A DNA stretch of 64,000 nt from Microbacterium sp. C7(2022) (GCF_028823665.1 NZ_JAPEHV010000004.1:186001-250000); one strand, 5' to 3'. Positions 36,751 through 45,473 are shown, counted from the first letter of the stretch. The notes: generated by a model from the letters alone, not told the origin. Numbers and translations: made by a program.

Positions 36751-36791
36751 GCCTGAACTTCCACGCTGAACTCTCACCCTGAGGACTGCCC

Positions 36792-37781
36792 ATGCACACC
36801 GTCGCCTGCATCGTTCAGAACGGATTCGCCCCGTTTGAGTTCGGCTTGGCCTGCGAAGCCTTCGGTTTGGATCGCCAGGGTGACGGCATCCCGAACTTCG
36901 ACTTCCGCATCGTCACGCCTGACCCGGGAGCGGTGCCGAGCTCGATGGCGTTTTCGATCAATGTCGAGAATGACCTCGCGTTTGCCGACGAGGCGGACCT
37001 GGTCGTGGTCACGCCCATTCCGCGTGCATCGTGGGGCGCGGTCGACGAGCGCGTGAGTGAGGTGATCCGCCGCGCGGTGGCGCGCAGAGCGTGGGTGCTC
37101 ACCGTGTGCAGCGGGTCGTTCGCTGTGGCGGCCGCGGGCGTGCTGAACGGTCGTCGCGCGACGACCCACTGGATGTACGCCGAGACGATGGCGCAGATGT
37201 ATCCCGAGATCGACGTCGATCCTGACGTGCTCTACGTGCAGGATGGGCGCATCATCACCAGTGCCGGCACGGCCGCCGGGCTCGACGCCTGCCTGCACTT
37301 GCTACGCCAAGAGCTCGGCGCAGAGATGACGAACATCATTGCGCGCCGAATGGTGATCGCTCCGCAGCGCGACGGTGGCCAGGCGCAGTTCATCGCGCAA
37401 CCCCTGCCCGTGGCCACCTCGCACTCGCTCGCGCCCGTCACCGATTGGATGGTCGACAACCTGCGCCGCGACCTCACCGTCGAGCAGCTCGCCGCGCGCG
37501 CTCACATGTCGCCGCGCACATTCGCACGGCGCTTCCGGGCGGACTTCGGGACGACCCCCGCGGCATGGCTGGCTCGCCAGCGCGTTATCCACGCCCAGCG
37601 TCTGCTCGAGCGCACGGACTTCGGCCTCGACCGCATCGCGGACGAGTGCGGGTTCGGGTCGGCGGCAGTGCTGCGGCAGAACTTCGCCCGCATCCTCGAC
37701 ACGACGCCCACCGCCTACCGTGCCCGCTTCGGGTGCGCGCTCGACCCCGAGCCAGCTACGCACCTCGAATCAGTGGCCTGA
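36792..37781 (+). CDS. GlxA-family regulator (DJ-1/PfpI plus AraC HTH)
   Basis: 329 residues. Residues 3-190 are a DJ-1/PfpI-like domain, with the conserved LTVCSGSFAVAAAGVLNGRR holding the elbow cysteine. Residues 215-325 are an AraC/XylS double helix-turn-helix (LTVEQLAARAHMSPRTFARR and LDRIADECGFGSAAVLRQNF). Such regulators sense small metabolites, for example carnitine or nitrogen compounds, but the ligand here is unknown. It is probably autoregulated through the CTGCCAC repeats just upstream. No catabolic genes lie beside it. Confidence 0.93.
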   Translation: MHTVACIVQNGFAPFEFGLACEAFGLDRQGDGIPNFDFRIVTPDPGAVPSSMAFSINVENDLAFADEADLVVVTPIPRASWGAVDERVSEVIRRAVARRAWVLTVCSGSFAVAAAGVLNGRRATTHWMYAETMAQMYPEIDVDPDVLYVQDGRIITSAGTAAGLDACLHLLRQELGAEMTNIIARRMVIAPQRDGGQAQFIAQPLPVATSHSLAPVTDWMVDNLRRDLTVEQLAARAHMSPRTFARRFRADFGTTPAAWLARQRVIHAQRLLERTDFGLDRIADECGFGSAAVLRQNFARILDTTPTAYRARFGCALDPEPATHLESVA

Positions 37782-37810
37782 CCGCCGGTTCGCGCCCGCG
37801 GGAACACGGC

Positions 37811-39028
37811 TCAGCGCCAGAGCTCGCGATGCGCGCGCCGCAAAATGCGTGCATCATCCGCGGCGAGCGACGTCATCGCACGGCGCGCCGACTGGGTCGC
37901 GGCCGTGCGGAACACCCGAGCGTTGCCGGGGGAGGACGCCGCCAACCCCGCGAGTACCTTCTGCACCCGGAGGGCGACCTCGAGCATCCCGGAGCCGTCA
38001 CGTGAGATCGGGCGGAACGCGTCTTCGACCAGGTCGCCCAGGCGCACCGGCGCGATCCACACGCGCGGGTACGTGATCTCGTCGTCGCGCTCTTGCCGCA
38101 GCATGGCCGTGAACACACGCTGCACGGCGCCGAGGACGTCGATCGCAGTGCCGGGATCGTTCACGGCAGGCGAGAGTGCGCGGCTGGCGATCTCAGACAG
38201 CGCGATCACGCCCAGGCGCGGATCCTGCTCGTAGGTGCGGTGCTGCTCGACGTGAAACGCCGCGCGCAGGCTGGCGGTGGTGGACTCGTCGGGGGCGCCG
38301 GTGACGCGGACTAGTGGCATCCGGGCGTCGGCGACGCGACCGGGCGTCGCGACGACGAACACCTGCAGTGAGGCCTGCGAGGCGATGCGATCGAGGGCGC
38401 GCACATCGATGTGCGTGATGTAGCCCGGGGTGTCGGCGAACACGGGCGTGGCCGTCGTCGGGATCGTGTACTGCACGCGCGCGCCGAGGCTGGGGCGGCA
38501 GGCGTACGCGGTGAGGGTGTCGGATGCTGCGCTCTCGACCCGATTGATGATGTCGGCCATGCGGCCGAAGTTCGACAGATGGGCGATCCAGCCGAGCAGA
38601 GTGACGACGATGATGACGATGATCACCAACGTGCCGAGGAACAGCAGCGTGCGCGCCTCGTCGGGGTAGTAACCCGTAGACAGCGCGATGATTCCCACGA
38701 GAGAGAAGGTGAACCCGCCCACGAAGGTCGACAGCACGTTCTGCGACGTCGTGTCTTGCACGAGCAGCTGCGTCGCGCGCGGTGTCGCGATCGTCGCCGC
38801 CGATGAGTATGCGGTGACCATCGCGGTGAGAGAGAAGGTCGTGACCGCCAGCATCGACGTGGCGAGAATCTGCAGCAGGTTGTCGACCGCACCCTGCCCG
38901 AGATCCAGCTCGGGAGAGATCGGGATCAGCGGGCCGATCCACCCGATGAGCAGGGCGTAGGCGACGGCAACCACCGTGAAGATGGCAGCGCGGAACCACA
39001 CCTGGCGCGCCAGGCGGGCGAGGAACAC
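37811..39028 (-). CDS. DUF2254 membrane protein
   Basis: 405 residues matching the DUF2254 family. Two pairs of hydrophobic helices fill the first 150 residues, including LATSMLAVTTFSLTAMVTAY, which is diagnostic for the family. A large soluble domain (170-400) follows, with ALSEIASRALSPAVNDPGTA. It starts with GTG. Function unknown; the family is often treated as a predicted membrane protein with a cytoplasmic regulatory part. It is transcribed divergently from clpB, with 147 bp between. Confidence 0.88.
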   Translation of the reverse strand: MFLARLARQVWFRAAIFTVVAVAYALLIGWIGPLIPISPELDLGQGAVDNLLQILATSMLAVTTFSLTAMVTAYSSAATIATPRATQLLVQDTTSQNVLSTFVGGFTFSLVGIIALSTGYYPDEARTLLFLGTLVIIVIIVVTLLGWIAHLSNFGRMADIINRVESAASDTLTAYACRPSLGARVQYTIPTTATPVFADTPGYITHIDVRALDRIASQASLQVFVVATPGRVADARMPLVRVTGAPDESTTASLRAAFHVEQHRTYEQDPRLGVIALSEIASRALSPAVNDPGTAIDVLGAVQRVFTAMLRQERDDEITYPRVWIAPVRLGDLVEDAFRPISRDGSGMLEVALRVQKVLAGLAASSPGNARVFRTAATQSARRAMTSLAADDARILRRAHRELWR

Positions 39029-39098
39029 CTTTACTCCGCTCGTGATGCCACCTCCGCGTGGTCGTTGCGGCTGATTCTGTGTTCACTCTAGGGAATGC

Positions 39099-39146
39099 TT
39101 GCCGTGGCATCCGCTGTTCTATAAACTTGAGTCAGCTTGGCTCAAC
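39099..39146 (+). promoter_or_regulatory. clpB promoter with HAIR operator
   Basis: TTGCCG (39099-39104), 17-bp spacer, TAAACT (39122-39127), overlapped by CTTGAGT-N7-GCTCAAC (39126-39146). The operator arms are identical to HAIR 2 of dnaK, so clpB should be repressed by HspR and induced by heat. Confidence 0.88.
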
Positions 39147-39175
39147 TTTATAGACCTTGTGACCTCAGGAGAATC

Positions 39176-41386
39176 ATGAACGCCACCCAGCAGCCCGGGC
39201 AGGAGGATGCGCGCAGCGCCCTCGAGCAATTCGGGATCAACCTCACCGACCGTGCCCGCCAGGGCAAGCTCGACCCCGTCATCGGGCGCGACAGCGAGAT
39301 CCGCCGTGTCAGCCAGGTGCTCACGCGGCGTACCAAGAACAACCCAGTGCTGATCGGCGAACCCGGCGTCGGCAAGACCGCCGTTGTCGAAGGACTCGCC
39401 CAGCGCATCGTCGCGGGCGATGTCGCCGAGTCTCTGAAAGACAAAGAACTCGTCACCCTCGACATCTCGGCCCTCGTCGCCGGCGCGATGTACCGCGGCC
39501 AGTTCGAAGAGCGCCTGAAGAGCGTTCTGAAAGAGATCACCGAGTCCGACGGCCGCATCATCACGTTCATCGACGAGCTTCACGTGCTCATGGGCGCCGG
39601 AGGCGGCGAAGGGTCGGTCGCGGCATCCAACATGCTCAAGCCGATGCTCGCGCGCGGTGAGCTGCGCCTGATCGGGGCGACGACCCTGAACGAGTATCGC
39701 GAGTTCATTGAGAAGGATGCCGCGCTCGAGCGCCGATTCCAGCAGGTGTACGTGGGCGAGCCCACCGTCGAAGACACCGTCGCGATCCTGCGCGGGCTCA
39801 AGGAACGCTACGAAGCGCACCACAAGGTCGCGATCGCCGACGCGGCACTGGTGGCCGCGGCATCCCTCTCTCACCGCTACATCCCCGCGCGCCAGCTGCC
39901 CGACAAGGCGATCGACCTGATCGATGAGGCGGCGTCGCGGTTGCGCATGGAGATTGACTCGGCACCCCTCGAGATCGACGAACTGCGCCGTCACGTCGAC
40001 CGGCTCAAGCTCGAAGAGCTCGCGCTGAAGAAGGAGAAGGACGACGCATCGAAGGAGCGCCTGGCCACCCTGCGCGAGCAACTCGCGGGCGAAGAGGCCC
40101 GGTTGGGGGAGCTGCAAAGTCGATGGGAGTCCGAACGCGCGTCACTCAACCGTGTCGGTGACCTGAAGACCCAGCTCGATGCCGCACGCATGGACGCCGA
40201 GCGCGCCCAGCGCGAGGGCAACCTCGAGCGGGCATCGCGACTGCTGTACGGCGAAATCCCGGCGCTCGAGCGCGCGTTGTTCGACGCCGAGAGGGAAGAA
40301 CCGACCGGTGACCGCATGGTCGGCGACCAGGTGACCGACGAAGACATCGCCGCGGTGATCTCGGCCTGGACGGGCATTCCTGTGGGGCGGCTCATGCAGG
40401 GGGAGAGCGAGAAGCTGCTGCACCTCGAGTCGGAACTCGGGAAGCGGTTGATCGGCCAAAAGGATGCCGTAGCGGCAGTGTCGGATGCCGTGCGCCGCTC
40501 GCGCGCGGGCATCAGCGACCCGCAACGACCCACGGGTTCGTTCCTGTTCCTCGGGCCCACCGGCGTCGGAAAGACCGAACTGGCGAAGGCGCTCGCCGAG
40601 TTCTTGTTCGACGACGAGCACGCGATGGTGCGCATCGACATGTCGGAGTACGGCGAGAAGCACTCGGTGTCGCGGCTGGTTGGTGCCCCTCCGGGGTACG
40701 TCGGCTACGAACAGGGCGGGCAGCTGACCGAAGCGGTGCGGCGCCGGCCGTACTCGGTGGTGCTGCTCGACGAGGTCGAAAAGGCCCACCCCGAGGTGTT
40801 CGACGTGCTGTTGCAGGTGATGGATGACGGCCGGCTGACCGACGGTCAGGGGCGCACGGTGGACTTCACCAACGTGATCCTGATCCTGACGTCGAACCTC
40901 GGCTCGTCGATACTCATCGACCCGACGATGTCGCTCGAAGTGAAGCGCGAACAAGTGCAGGCGCTGGTTCGCCAGGCGTTCAAGCCCGAGTTCGTCAACC
41001 GTCTCGATGACATCGTGGTGTTCCAGGCGCTCACCGAAGATGACCTGTCGCAGATCGTCGAACTGACGGTCAACGCCCTTCACCGCCGGCTGCGCGATCG
41101 CCGGTTGACATTGACGGTGACGCCGAGTGCGCGGGCGTGGTTGGCGCAGCGAGGCTACGATCCTCTGTTCGGTGCGCGGCCGCTGCGCCGGTTGATCCAG
41201 ACCGAGATCCAGAACCGGCTGGCTACGGCGTTGCTGTCGGGCGGCGTGCGGGACGGCGACACCGTGAGGGTCGACGTGGGTGCCGACGGTCGGGGCCTGG
41301 TGCTTACCAGTGAGGGGCCGCAGGCCGCGGCATCCGGGGCATCCGGTGTTGACGACGTGATCGAGGCCGAGCTGCTCGACGACTGA
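39176..41386 (+). CDS. clpB: ClpB disaggregase lacking the N-terminal domain
   Basis: 736 residues. Two AAA+ modules have Walker A GEPGVGKT (residue 61) and GPTGVGKT (about 460), separated by the ClpB-specific coiled-coil M domain (about 275-385, [20 protein letters not shown] onward). Together with DnaK-DnaJ-GrpE it resolves protein aggregates. The chain begins directly with [20 protein letters not shown], so the roughly 140-residue mobile N domain of full-length ClpB (about 850-870 residues) is missing. AGGAG precedes the ATG at 39176, and upstream sequence is promoter, so this is the real start. HspR control is shown by the HAIR at its promoter. Confidence 0.95.
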   Translation: MNATQQPGQEDARSALEQFGINLTDRARQGKLDPVIGRDSEIRRVSQVLTRRTKNNPVLIGEPGVGKTAVVEGLAQRIVAGDVAESLKDKELVTLDISALVAGAMYRGQFEERLKSVLKEITESDGRIITFIDELHVLMGAGGGEGSVAASNMLKPMLARGELRLIGATTLNEYREFIEKDAALERRFQQVYVGEPTVEDTVAILRGLKERYEAHHKVAIADAALVAAASLSHRYIPARQLPDKAIDLIDEAASRLRMEIDSAPLEIDELRRHVDRLKLEELALKKEKDDASKERLATLREQLAGEEARLGELQSRWESERASLNRVGDLKTQLDAARMDAERAQREGNLERASRLLYGEIPALERALFDAEREEPTGDRMVGDQVTDEDIAAVISAWTGIPVGRLMQGESEKLLHLESELGKRLIGQKDAVAAVSDAVRRSRAGISDPQRPTGSFLFLGPTGVGKTELAKALAEFLFDDEHAMVRIDMSEYGEKHSVSRLVGAPPGYVGYEQGGQLTEAVRRRPYSVVLLDEVEKAHPEVFDVLLQVMDDGRLTDGQGRTVDFTNVILILTSNLGSSILIDPTMSLEVKREQVQALVRQAFKPEFVNRLDDIVVFQALTEDDLSQIVELTVNALHRRLRDRRLTLTVTPSARAWLAQRGYDPLFGARPLRRLIQTEIQNRLATALLSGGVRDGDTVRVDVGADGRGLVLTSEGPQAAASGASGVDDVIEAELLDD

Positions 41387-41428
41387 GGCGCGTTGGTTGT
41401 GTTTCTCGCGCCATAGCGGTGGCCCGCC

Positions 41429-41526
41429 TGCCTCGCAGCAGCAAGTCTGGCCGGTGCCTCGCAGCAGCAAGTCTGGCCGGTGCCTCGCAGCAGCAAGTCT
41501 GGCCGGTGCCTGCCTCGCAGCAGCAA
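41429..41526. repeat. 26-bp direct repeat, three and a half copies
   Basis: TGCCTCGCAGCAGCAAGTCT plus GGCCGG occurs exactly at 41429-41454, 41455-41480 and 41481-41506, followed by a partial copy with a TGCC insertion. It lies in the 434-bp gene-free interval between clpB and rraA. The units are head-to-tail without spacers. Confidence 0.93.
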
Positions 41527-41527
41527 C

Positions 41528-41593
41528 TGAGGAAGATTCACCTCCTGAGGACGGAAACAGGTGTTTCGGTCCTCAGGAGGTGAAGTCTCCTCA
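41528..41593. repeat. Long hairpin downstream of clpB
   Basis: A 48-bp inverted repeat (41537-41584) with 22-nt arms, one mismatch and the loop AGGT; the core is TTCACCTCCTGAGGAC against GTCCTCAGGAGGTGAA. Outer arms TGAGGA (41528-41533) and TCCTCA (41588-41593) extend it. It could end clpB transcription, though there is no T-run, or be the remnant of a small mobile element. Confidence 0.85.
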
Positions 41594-41602
41594 TACAGTG
41601 AC

Positions 41603-41724
41603 GCGGGCTGGGGTGGCAGCGCCGCGGGCTTGGTGGCAGCGACGCGGGCTGGGTGGCAGCGCCGCGGGCTGGGCGGCAGTGCCTTGGGCTGGGGTGGCAG
41701 TGCCGCGGGCTGGGTGGTGGTGCC
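41603..41724. repeat. 20-21-bp tandem repeat, six units
   Basis: Six head-to-tail units of GCGGGCTGGGTGGCAGCGCC with single-base variants: starts at 41603, 41624, 41644, 41664, 41684 and 41705, two of them 21 bp. Frames open through it are low-complexity and not convincing as genes. It lies just before rraA. Confidence 0.9.
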
Positions 41725-41820
41725 TTGGCGCTGGGCCCGAGTTGCTCCCGTGTGAAAGCGGAGCGATCTTCACACTCGGGATGCCGCGGAGCGGCATCCG
41801 CCTCGACCTAATGTGGGCGC

Positions 41821-42288
41821 ATGACGACAAGCACCGCAGACCTGTACGACGAGCGTGGCGATGCGCTTGATTCGCTGTCGCTCCAACTGAGCGACATGGG
41901 TGGGCGCACCGCGTTCGACGGCCCGATCCGCACCGTGCGCTGCCATCGCGACAACGCGCTGGTCAAGCAGGTGCTGGCGACGCCTGGTCAGGGGGCGGTC
42001 TTGGTTATCGACGGCGGAGGGTCGCTCGAGTCGGCGCTCGTGGGCGACCTGATCGCCGGCTCGGCCGTGGAGAACGGGTGGTCCGGAGTGATCGTGCACG
42101 GCGTGATTCGCGACCGTCAGGCGATCGGGATGCTGCCGCTCGGCGTCAAAGCCCTCGGATCCAACCCACGCAAGAGTGCGAAGGATGGCGTCGGCGAGGT
42201 CGACGTGCCGGTCACGATCGCCGGCGTGGTTTTCACGCCCGGCCGCCACGTATGGGCCGACACCGACGGGGTCCTCGTCGAGCGCTAG
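41821..42288 (+). CDS. rraA: RraA-family protein (ribonuclease E activity regulator)
   Basis: 155 residues with the conserved RraA core: CHRDNALVKQVL, VLVIDGGGSLESALVGDLIA, GWSGVIVHGVIRDR and LGVKALGSNPRKSAKDGVGE. In E. coli the trimer inhibits RNase E. Other family members are 4-hydroxy-4-methyl-2-oxoglutarate aldolases, which share the fold and the GX3D motif, so the role in an actinobacterium is uncertain. The ATG at 41821 directly follows the repeat-rich interval, and its promoter must lie within or just after the tandem repeats. Confidence 0.92.
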   Translation: MTTSTADLYDERGDALDSLSLQLSDMGGRTAFDGPIRTVRCHRDNALVKQVLATPGQGAVLVIDGGGSLESALVGDLIAGSAVENGWSGVIVHGVIRDRQAIGMLPLGVKALGSNPRKSAKDGVGEVDVPVTIAGVVFTPGRHVWADTDGVLVER

Positions 42289-42312
42289 TTCCACGTGCGT
42301 GAGACGGACCTA

Positions 42313-42353
42313 CGTGCGTGAGCCGGACGCGGGGAGCATCCGCCTCACGCACG
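42313..42353. terminator. Terminator between rraA and the nitroreductase gene
   Basis: CGTGCGTGAG and CTCACGCACG form a perfect 10-bp stem between convergent genes. The left arm is itself preceded by a direct copy (ACGTGCGTGAG at about 42293). Confidence 0.65.
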
Positions 42354-42394
42354 AGCGTCCGCCTCAGCGAGGTGGGGGGTGCGGGAGGAGGGGG

Positions 42395-42991
42395 TCAGAC
42401 CGTCTCGATCAGCGTTTCGGCGAGCGGGCGACGCGCGCGGGGAGCGGTCTCGCGCTCGCGCAGCACGTCCGGCAACGCGGACGCGTCGCCCATGTCGCCG
42501 ATGGCGAGAATGACCATCGGGGCGAAGCGCTCGTCGAGCGAGAAGGCCTGGCGAACGGCATCCCGATCGAAACCGCTCATCTGGTGCACGTACAGCCCGT
42601 CATGGTGGGCCTGCACGCTCAGGTGAGCGACGGCCTGGCCGAGGTCATAGACGGCGTGGCTGATCGCGGTGCCGTCTTCGGTCTCGGTCTCGGCGATCGC
42701 GACGATGAGCGCGGCGGCGTTGCCCGCCCATGCCTGGTTGAAACCGAACAGCGTCGCGACGAGGGCATCGTGCGTCGCGGTTCCGCGGCGGGCGACGATG
42801 AAGCGCCACGGCTGCAGGTTGTTCGCCGACGGCGCCCAGCGCGCGGCTTCGAGGGCGCTGGCGAGCTTGCCCTCGTCGATGGGGGTCGCGGCGTCGAAGG
42901 CGCGCGGGCTCCAGCGCGCGGCGAGCACGTCGAGGACGGGGCTGTCGGTCTGGGCGAGGCGGTCTGCGGTCAGGGTGGCGCTGGTGCTCAT
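42395..42991 (-). CDS. Nitroreductase-family FMN oxidoreductase
   Basis: 198 residues. The FMN phosphate/ring contacts are in ARWSPRAFDAA and WAPSANNLQPWRFIV, which are diagnostic for the nitroreductase superfamily, and a HQMSGFDRDAVRQAF segment is near the C-terminal third. It is a cytosolic, probably dimeric enzyme that reduces nitro compounds, quinones or unknown physiological substrates with NAD(P)H. It stands alone. The C-terminal APRARRPLAETLIETV matches the family's usual end. Confidence 0.9.
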   Translation of the reverse strand: MSTSATLTADRLAQTDSPVLDVLAARWSPRAFDAATPIDEGKLASALEAARWAPSANNLQPWRFIVARRGTATHDALVATLFGFNQAWAGNAAALIVAIAETETEDGTAISHAVYDLGQAVAHLSVQAHHDGLYVHQMSGFDRDAVRQAFSLDERFAPMVILAIGDMGDASALPDVLRERETAPRARRPLAETLIETV

Positions 42992-43099
42992 GGGGGTCCT
43001 TTATCGATGGTTCTCTGCCCGGACTCCCTTGGCCGTCTTCGATTCAACAACATCGACCTGAATGCATTCCCGGTGCGCGCGGTGCGACCGGTGCGAGAC

Positions 43100-44380
43100 C
43101 TACGCCCGCTCGGCGTGTTCGGCGTCGGGTAGCTCGCGCATCGCCCAGAACGGTCCGATCACGACGAACAAGCACGCCAGTAGCTCGCCCGCAGCGGCAA
43201 TCCACAGCGTGGGCACGACGCCGATCCAGGTGCCGAGACCGCCGGCGATCAGCGCGGCGATCGGCATGACGCCCCACACCACGAAGCGAATCGACGCGTT
43301 CATGCGGCCGAGCAGGCGCGGCGGCGTGATGCGCTGGCGGAAGCTCACCTGGGTGATGTTGTAGAGCAGCACCGTGAAGCTCATGACGAACCCCTGCGCC
43401 ACGAGCAACGGGAAGGCCAGGTCGGGCACCAACGAGATGACGGGCAGGAAGAACGGTGCGACGCAGAATGCGATGGCACTCACCGGGATCGCGCGGGCTT
43501 CGCCGATGCGCGCCACGATGCGGGGCGTTGCGATGGCGCCGAGAAGGCCTCCAACTGCCGAGAGCGAAAACACCACGCCGAGCATCGCGGGGGACAGGCC
43601 CAACTCTCGCAGTACGAACAGCGGGAAAAGCGTGGTGGCGATGCTGCCGAAGAAGTTTGCGACACCGGTCGTCCCCACGATGCGGCGCAGGAGGGGATTG
43701 CCGAATACCCAGCGCAGGCCCTCGCCGATCTCGGTGATAAGGGGCCGTCGGTCCTCGACGGCGTGCGGCTGCTCGTGATCGCGCGTGAAGAGCAAGGCGA
43801 TGAAGGATGCCACATAGGAGCCGACCGTGATGAGGATCGCGACCGGCGCGGCGAGCACGCCGACCAGCCATCCGCCGGCGGCCGGGCCGGCAAGGCCCGC
43901 CAACTGCTGGGTCGATTCGAGCTTTCCGTTCGCTTCGGAGATCTGCGTCGGCTTCACCAGCGACGGGATGATGCTCTGATACGACACGTCGAAGAACACC
44001 GTCGCGATACCCATCACCAGGGCCACCGCGATCATGTGCCAGATTTCGAGCACCCCGAAGAATGCCAAAACGGGGAGCATACCCAGCGCGACCGCGCGCA
44101 CCGCATCGGCGACGATCATGACGTGCCGCTTGCGCATGCGGTCGATCCACGCGCCCGCCGGGAGTCCCACGATCAGGAACGCCGCGAACTGGGCGGCGCC
44201 GAGCACGCCGACCTCCCACTCGGTCGCGTGCAACATCAACACTGCGAGGACGGGGATCGCGAGCTCGGTGATCTGCACGCCGAACTGGCTGAACGCCTGA
44301 CCCGTCCACATCGTGAGGAAGTTGCGGTCGTGCCACAGTGAGCGCTTTGGTTGTGTGGCACTGCCGAGTGATTGGGACAT
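43100..44380 (-). CDS. MFS transporter, probable drug efflux
   Basis: 426 residues with about 12 helices from the ATG at 44380. The cytoplasmic loop after helix 2 reads GAWIDRMRKRHVMIVADAVR, and the C-half has ASIRFVVWGVMPIAALIAGG. This is the enterobactin-exporter/macrolide-efflux-like branch of actinobacterial MFS proteins. It is divergent from the ArsR-type regulator at 44438, and the 9-bp-arm palindrome at 44382-44406 touches its start codon, so it should be repressed by that regulator. The substrate is unknown. Confidence 0.9.
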   Translation of the reverse strand: MSQSLGSATQPKRSLWHDRNFLTMWTGQAFSQFGVQITELAIPVLAVLMLHATEWEVGVLGAAQFAAFLIVGLPAGAWIDRMRKRHVMIVADAVRAVALGMLPVLAFFGVLEIWHMIAVALVMGIATVFFDVSYQSIIPSLVKPTQISEANGKLESTQQLAGLAGPAAGGWLVGVLAAPVAILITVGSYVASFIALLFTRDHEQPHAVEDRRPLITEIGEGLRWVFGNPLLRRIVGTTGVANFFGSIATTLFPLFVLRELGLSPAMLGVVFSLSAVGGLLGAIATPRIVARIGEARAIPVSAIAFCVAPFFLPVISLVPDLAFPLLVAQGFVMSFTVLLYNITQVSFRQRITPPRLLGRMNASIRFVVWGVMPIAALIAGGLGTWIGVVPTLWIAAAGELLACLFVVIGPFWAMRELPDAEHAERA

Positions 44381-44381
44381 G

Positions 44382-44420
44382 TCAATCAGTGTGGGCGACT
44401 GATTGAACAAAGTCAATCGG
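44382..44420. promoter_or_regulatory. Operator of the MFS/ArsR divergent pair
   Basis: TCAATCAGT-N7-ACTGATTGA, perfect 9-bp arms (44382-44406), with a third half site GTCAATCGG at 44412-44420. It covers the gap between the MFS start codon and the regulator start. Confidence 0.75.
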
Positions 44421-44437
44421 TCTCGTAGGGTGAGGGG

Positions 44438-44977
44438 ATGAGCGAGGGGTCTGCGAGCGAGCGCGAGGTTCAGGATGCCGCGGCCGAGGCGCGACTGCGG
44501 GCGCTCAGCTCTCCGCTGCGCCTGCGGGTGCTGCGGTTGTGCGCGTTCGAGTCCCGCACCAACAAGGAGCTCGCCGAGTTGCTTGGCGTGAATCCCGGCA
44601 CGATGCTGCACCACGTGCGCACGCTCGTGCAGACGGAGTTTCTCGTCGCTGAGCCCGAGCGCGCTGGCGGGCGGGGGGCGAGGGAGGTGCCATACCGTGC
44701 GACGGGACTGTCGTGGCGTACCCCGATGAAAGACCAGAATCGCGTCCTTGTGGAGACGTTCCTGCAGCAGATCGACGGGCTCGCCGAGGATGAGATGGAC
44801 ACGGTGTGGCTGGGGCTACGCCTCAACGCCGAGCACAAAGCCGAGCTCGACGAACGCTTGTCGCGCCTGGTCACCGAGTTCAAGGAACGCGGGCCCGATG
44901 AGGACGGCACGGCGTACTCGCTCTTCGCCGCAGTCCACGTCGACCGCAACCCGCCCCGCGGTACCTCAGGGCTCTAG
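44438..44977 (+). CDS. ArsR-type winged-helix regulator
   Basis: 179 residues. Residues 15-85 are a winged helix of the ArsR/HTH_20 type (RLRALSSPLRLRVLRLCAFE, then LGVNPGTMLHHVRTLVQTEF as recognition helix). The C-terminal half (95-175) is an acidic helical ligand/dimer domain, EDEMDTVWLGLRLNAEHKAE. There are no cysteine or metal motifs, so the inducer is likely organic. It is divergent from the MFS efflux gene and surely controls it through the TCAATCAGT palindrome. Confidence 0.88.
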   Translation: MSEGSASEREVQDAAAEARLRALSSPLRLRVLRLCAFESRTNKELAELLGVNPGTMLHHVRTLVQTEFLVAEPERAGGRGAREVPYRATGLSWRTPMKDQNRVLVETFLQQIDGLAEDEMDTVWLGLRLNAEHKAELDERLSRLVTEFKERGPDEDGTAYSLFAAVHVDRNPPRGTSGL

Positions 44978-44980
44978 ACA

Positions 44981-45205
44981 TCTGCGTCGGTGACGAGGAG
45001 GTATCTCGACATGACCGTGGCGGTCGATGCCGCCGTGGACGATCTCAACGTGTGCGGCGTTGTCACGTAGATCTACAGCGACGACGAGTTTCCCTCGGAT
45101 CATCGTGGTGTGGTGCGCGGCAACGGTCAGGGGCCAGACATCGCATGGTTCCGTGACCCCGCCGGCAACGTGCCCGCCGTCTTGCAGGACGAACCCCATG
45201 CCTGA
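44981..45205 (+). pseudogene. Degraded VOC-family (glyoxalase/bleomycin-resistance fold) gene
   Basis: One frame reads RRYLDMTVAVDAAVDDLNVC, then an in-frame TAG (45068-45070), then [20 protein letters not shown] and [13 protein letters not shown], ending LQDEPHA. This is the C-terminal half of a VOC-fold protein (the FRDPAGN strand is diagnostic). The first half is absent; the frame begins right after the regulator's stop codon. A nonsense mutation plus 5' loss marks it as a pseudogene. Confidence 0.75.
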
Positions 45206-45222
45206 CGCTCGCATGGGCTGAG

Positions 45223-45249
45223 TTACCGCGAACAGACCGTTCGCGGTAA
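45223..45249. promoter_or_regulatory. Perfect inverted repeat after the VOC remnant
   Basis: TTACCGCGAAC-N5-GTTCGCGGTAA, 11-bp arms. It could end transcription from the left or act as a distal operator for the sugar operon; its TTACCGC half resembles the TTACCGC of the LacI site at 45344. Confidence 0.5.
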
Positions 45250-45343
45250 GAGGTAGCGCGGATGTGATCGCTCACTCGCGCGTGCCCTTTCCGTCTGGCC
45301 TCGAAGGCGGTGGAGGCCCGCACATGACCGCTTGTTATCGAAA

Positions 45344-45390
45344 TGTTACCGCTAACACTCTTGGCGACTGTGAAATGTGAGGGCTAACAT
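45344..45390 (+). promoter_or_regulatory. Promoter of the sugar ABC operon with two LacI-type operators
   Basis: Operator 1 is TGTTACCGCTAACA (45344-45357) and operator 2 is TGTGAGGGCTAACA (45377-45390); both approximate the LacI-family palindrome TGTTAGCGCTAACA. The promoter TTGGCG (45361-45366), 18 bp, TAACAT (45385-45390) lies between them, with operator 2 covering the -10. The LacI protein at 51744 is the obvious ligand-responsive repressor. Confidence 0.75.
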
Positions 45391-45473
45391 CACTGCAGTG
45401 CACCGGCGCATCCGGTGCGACACGCACCAAGTGGCCGGCAACGATGTCGGTACCCGACGAGGAGGTTTGGGAA

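Noticed and set aside
41429..41526. CRISPR array
   Set aside because: The 26-bp repeats are directly adjacent with no spacers, no cas genes are present, and there are only about 3.5 copies.
41561..41755. Gly/Ala/Trp-rich open frame through the tandem repeats before rraA
   Set aside because: The frame exists because the repeat units lack stops; no RBS, no conserved feature, and some units are 21 bp.
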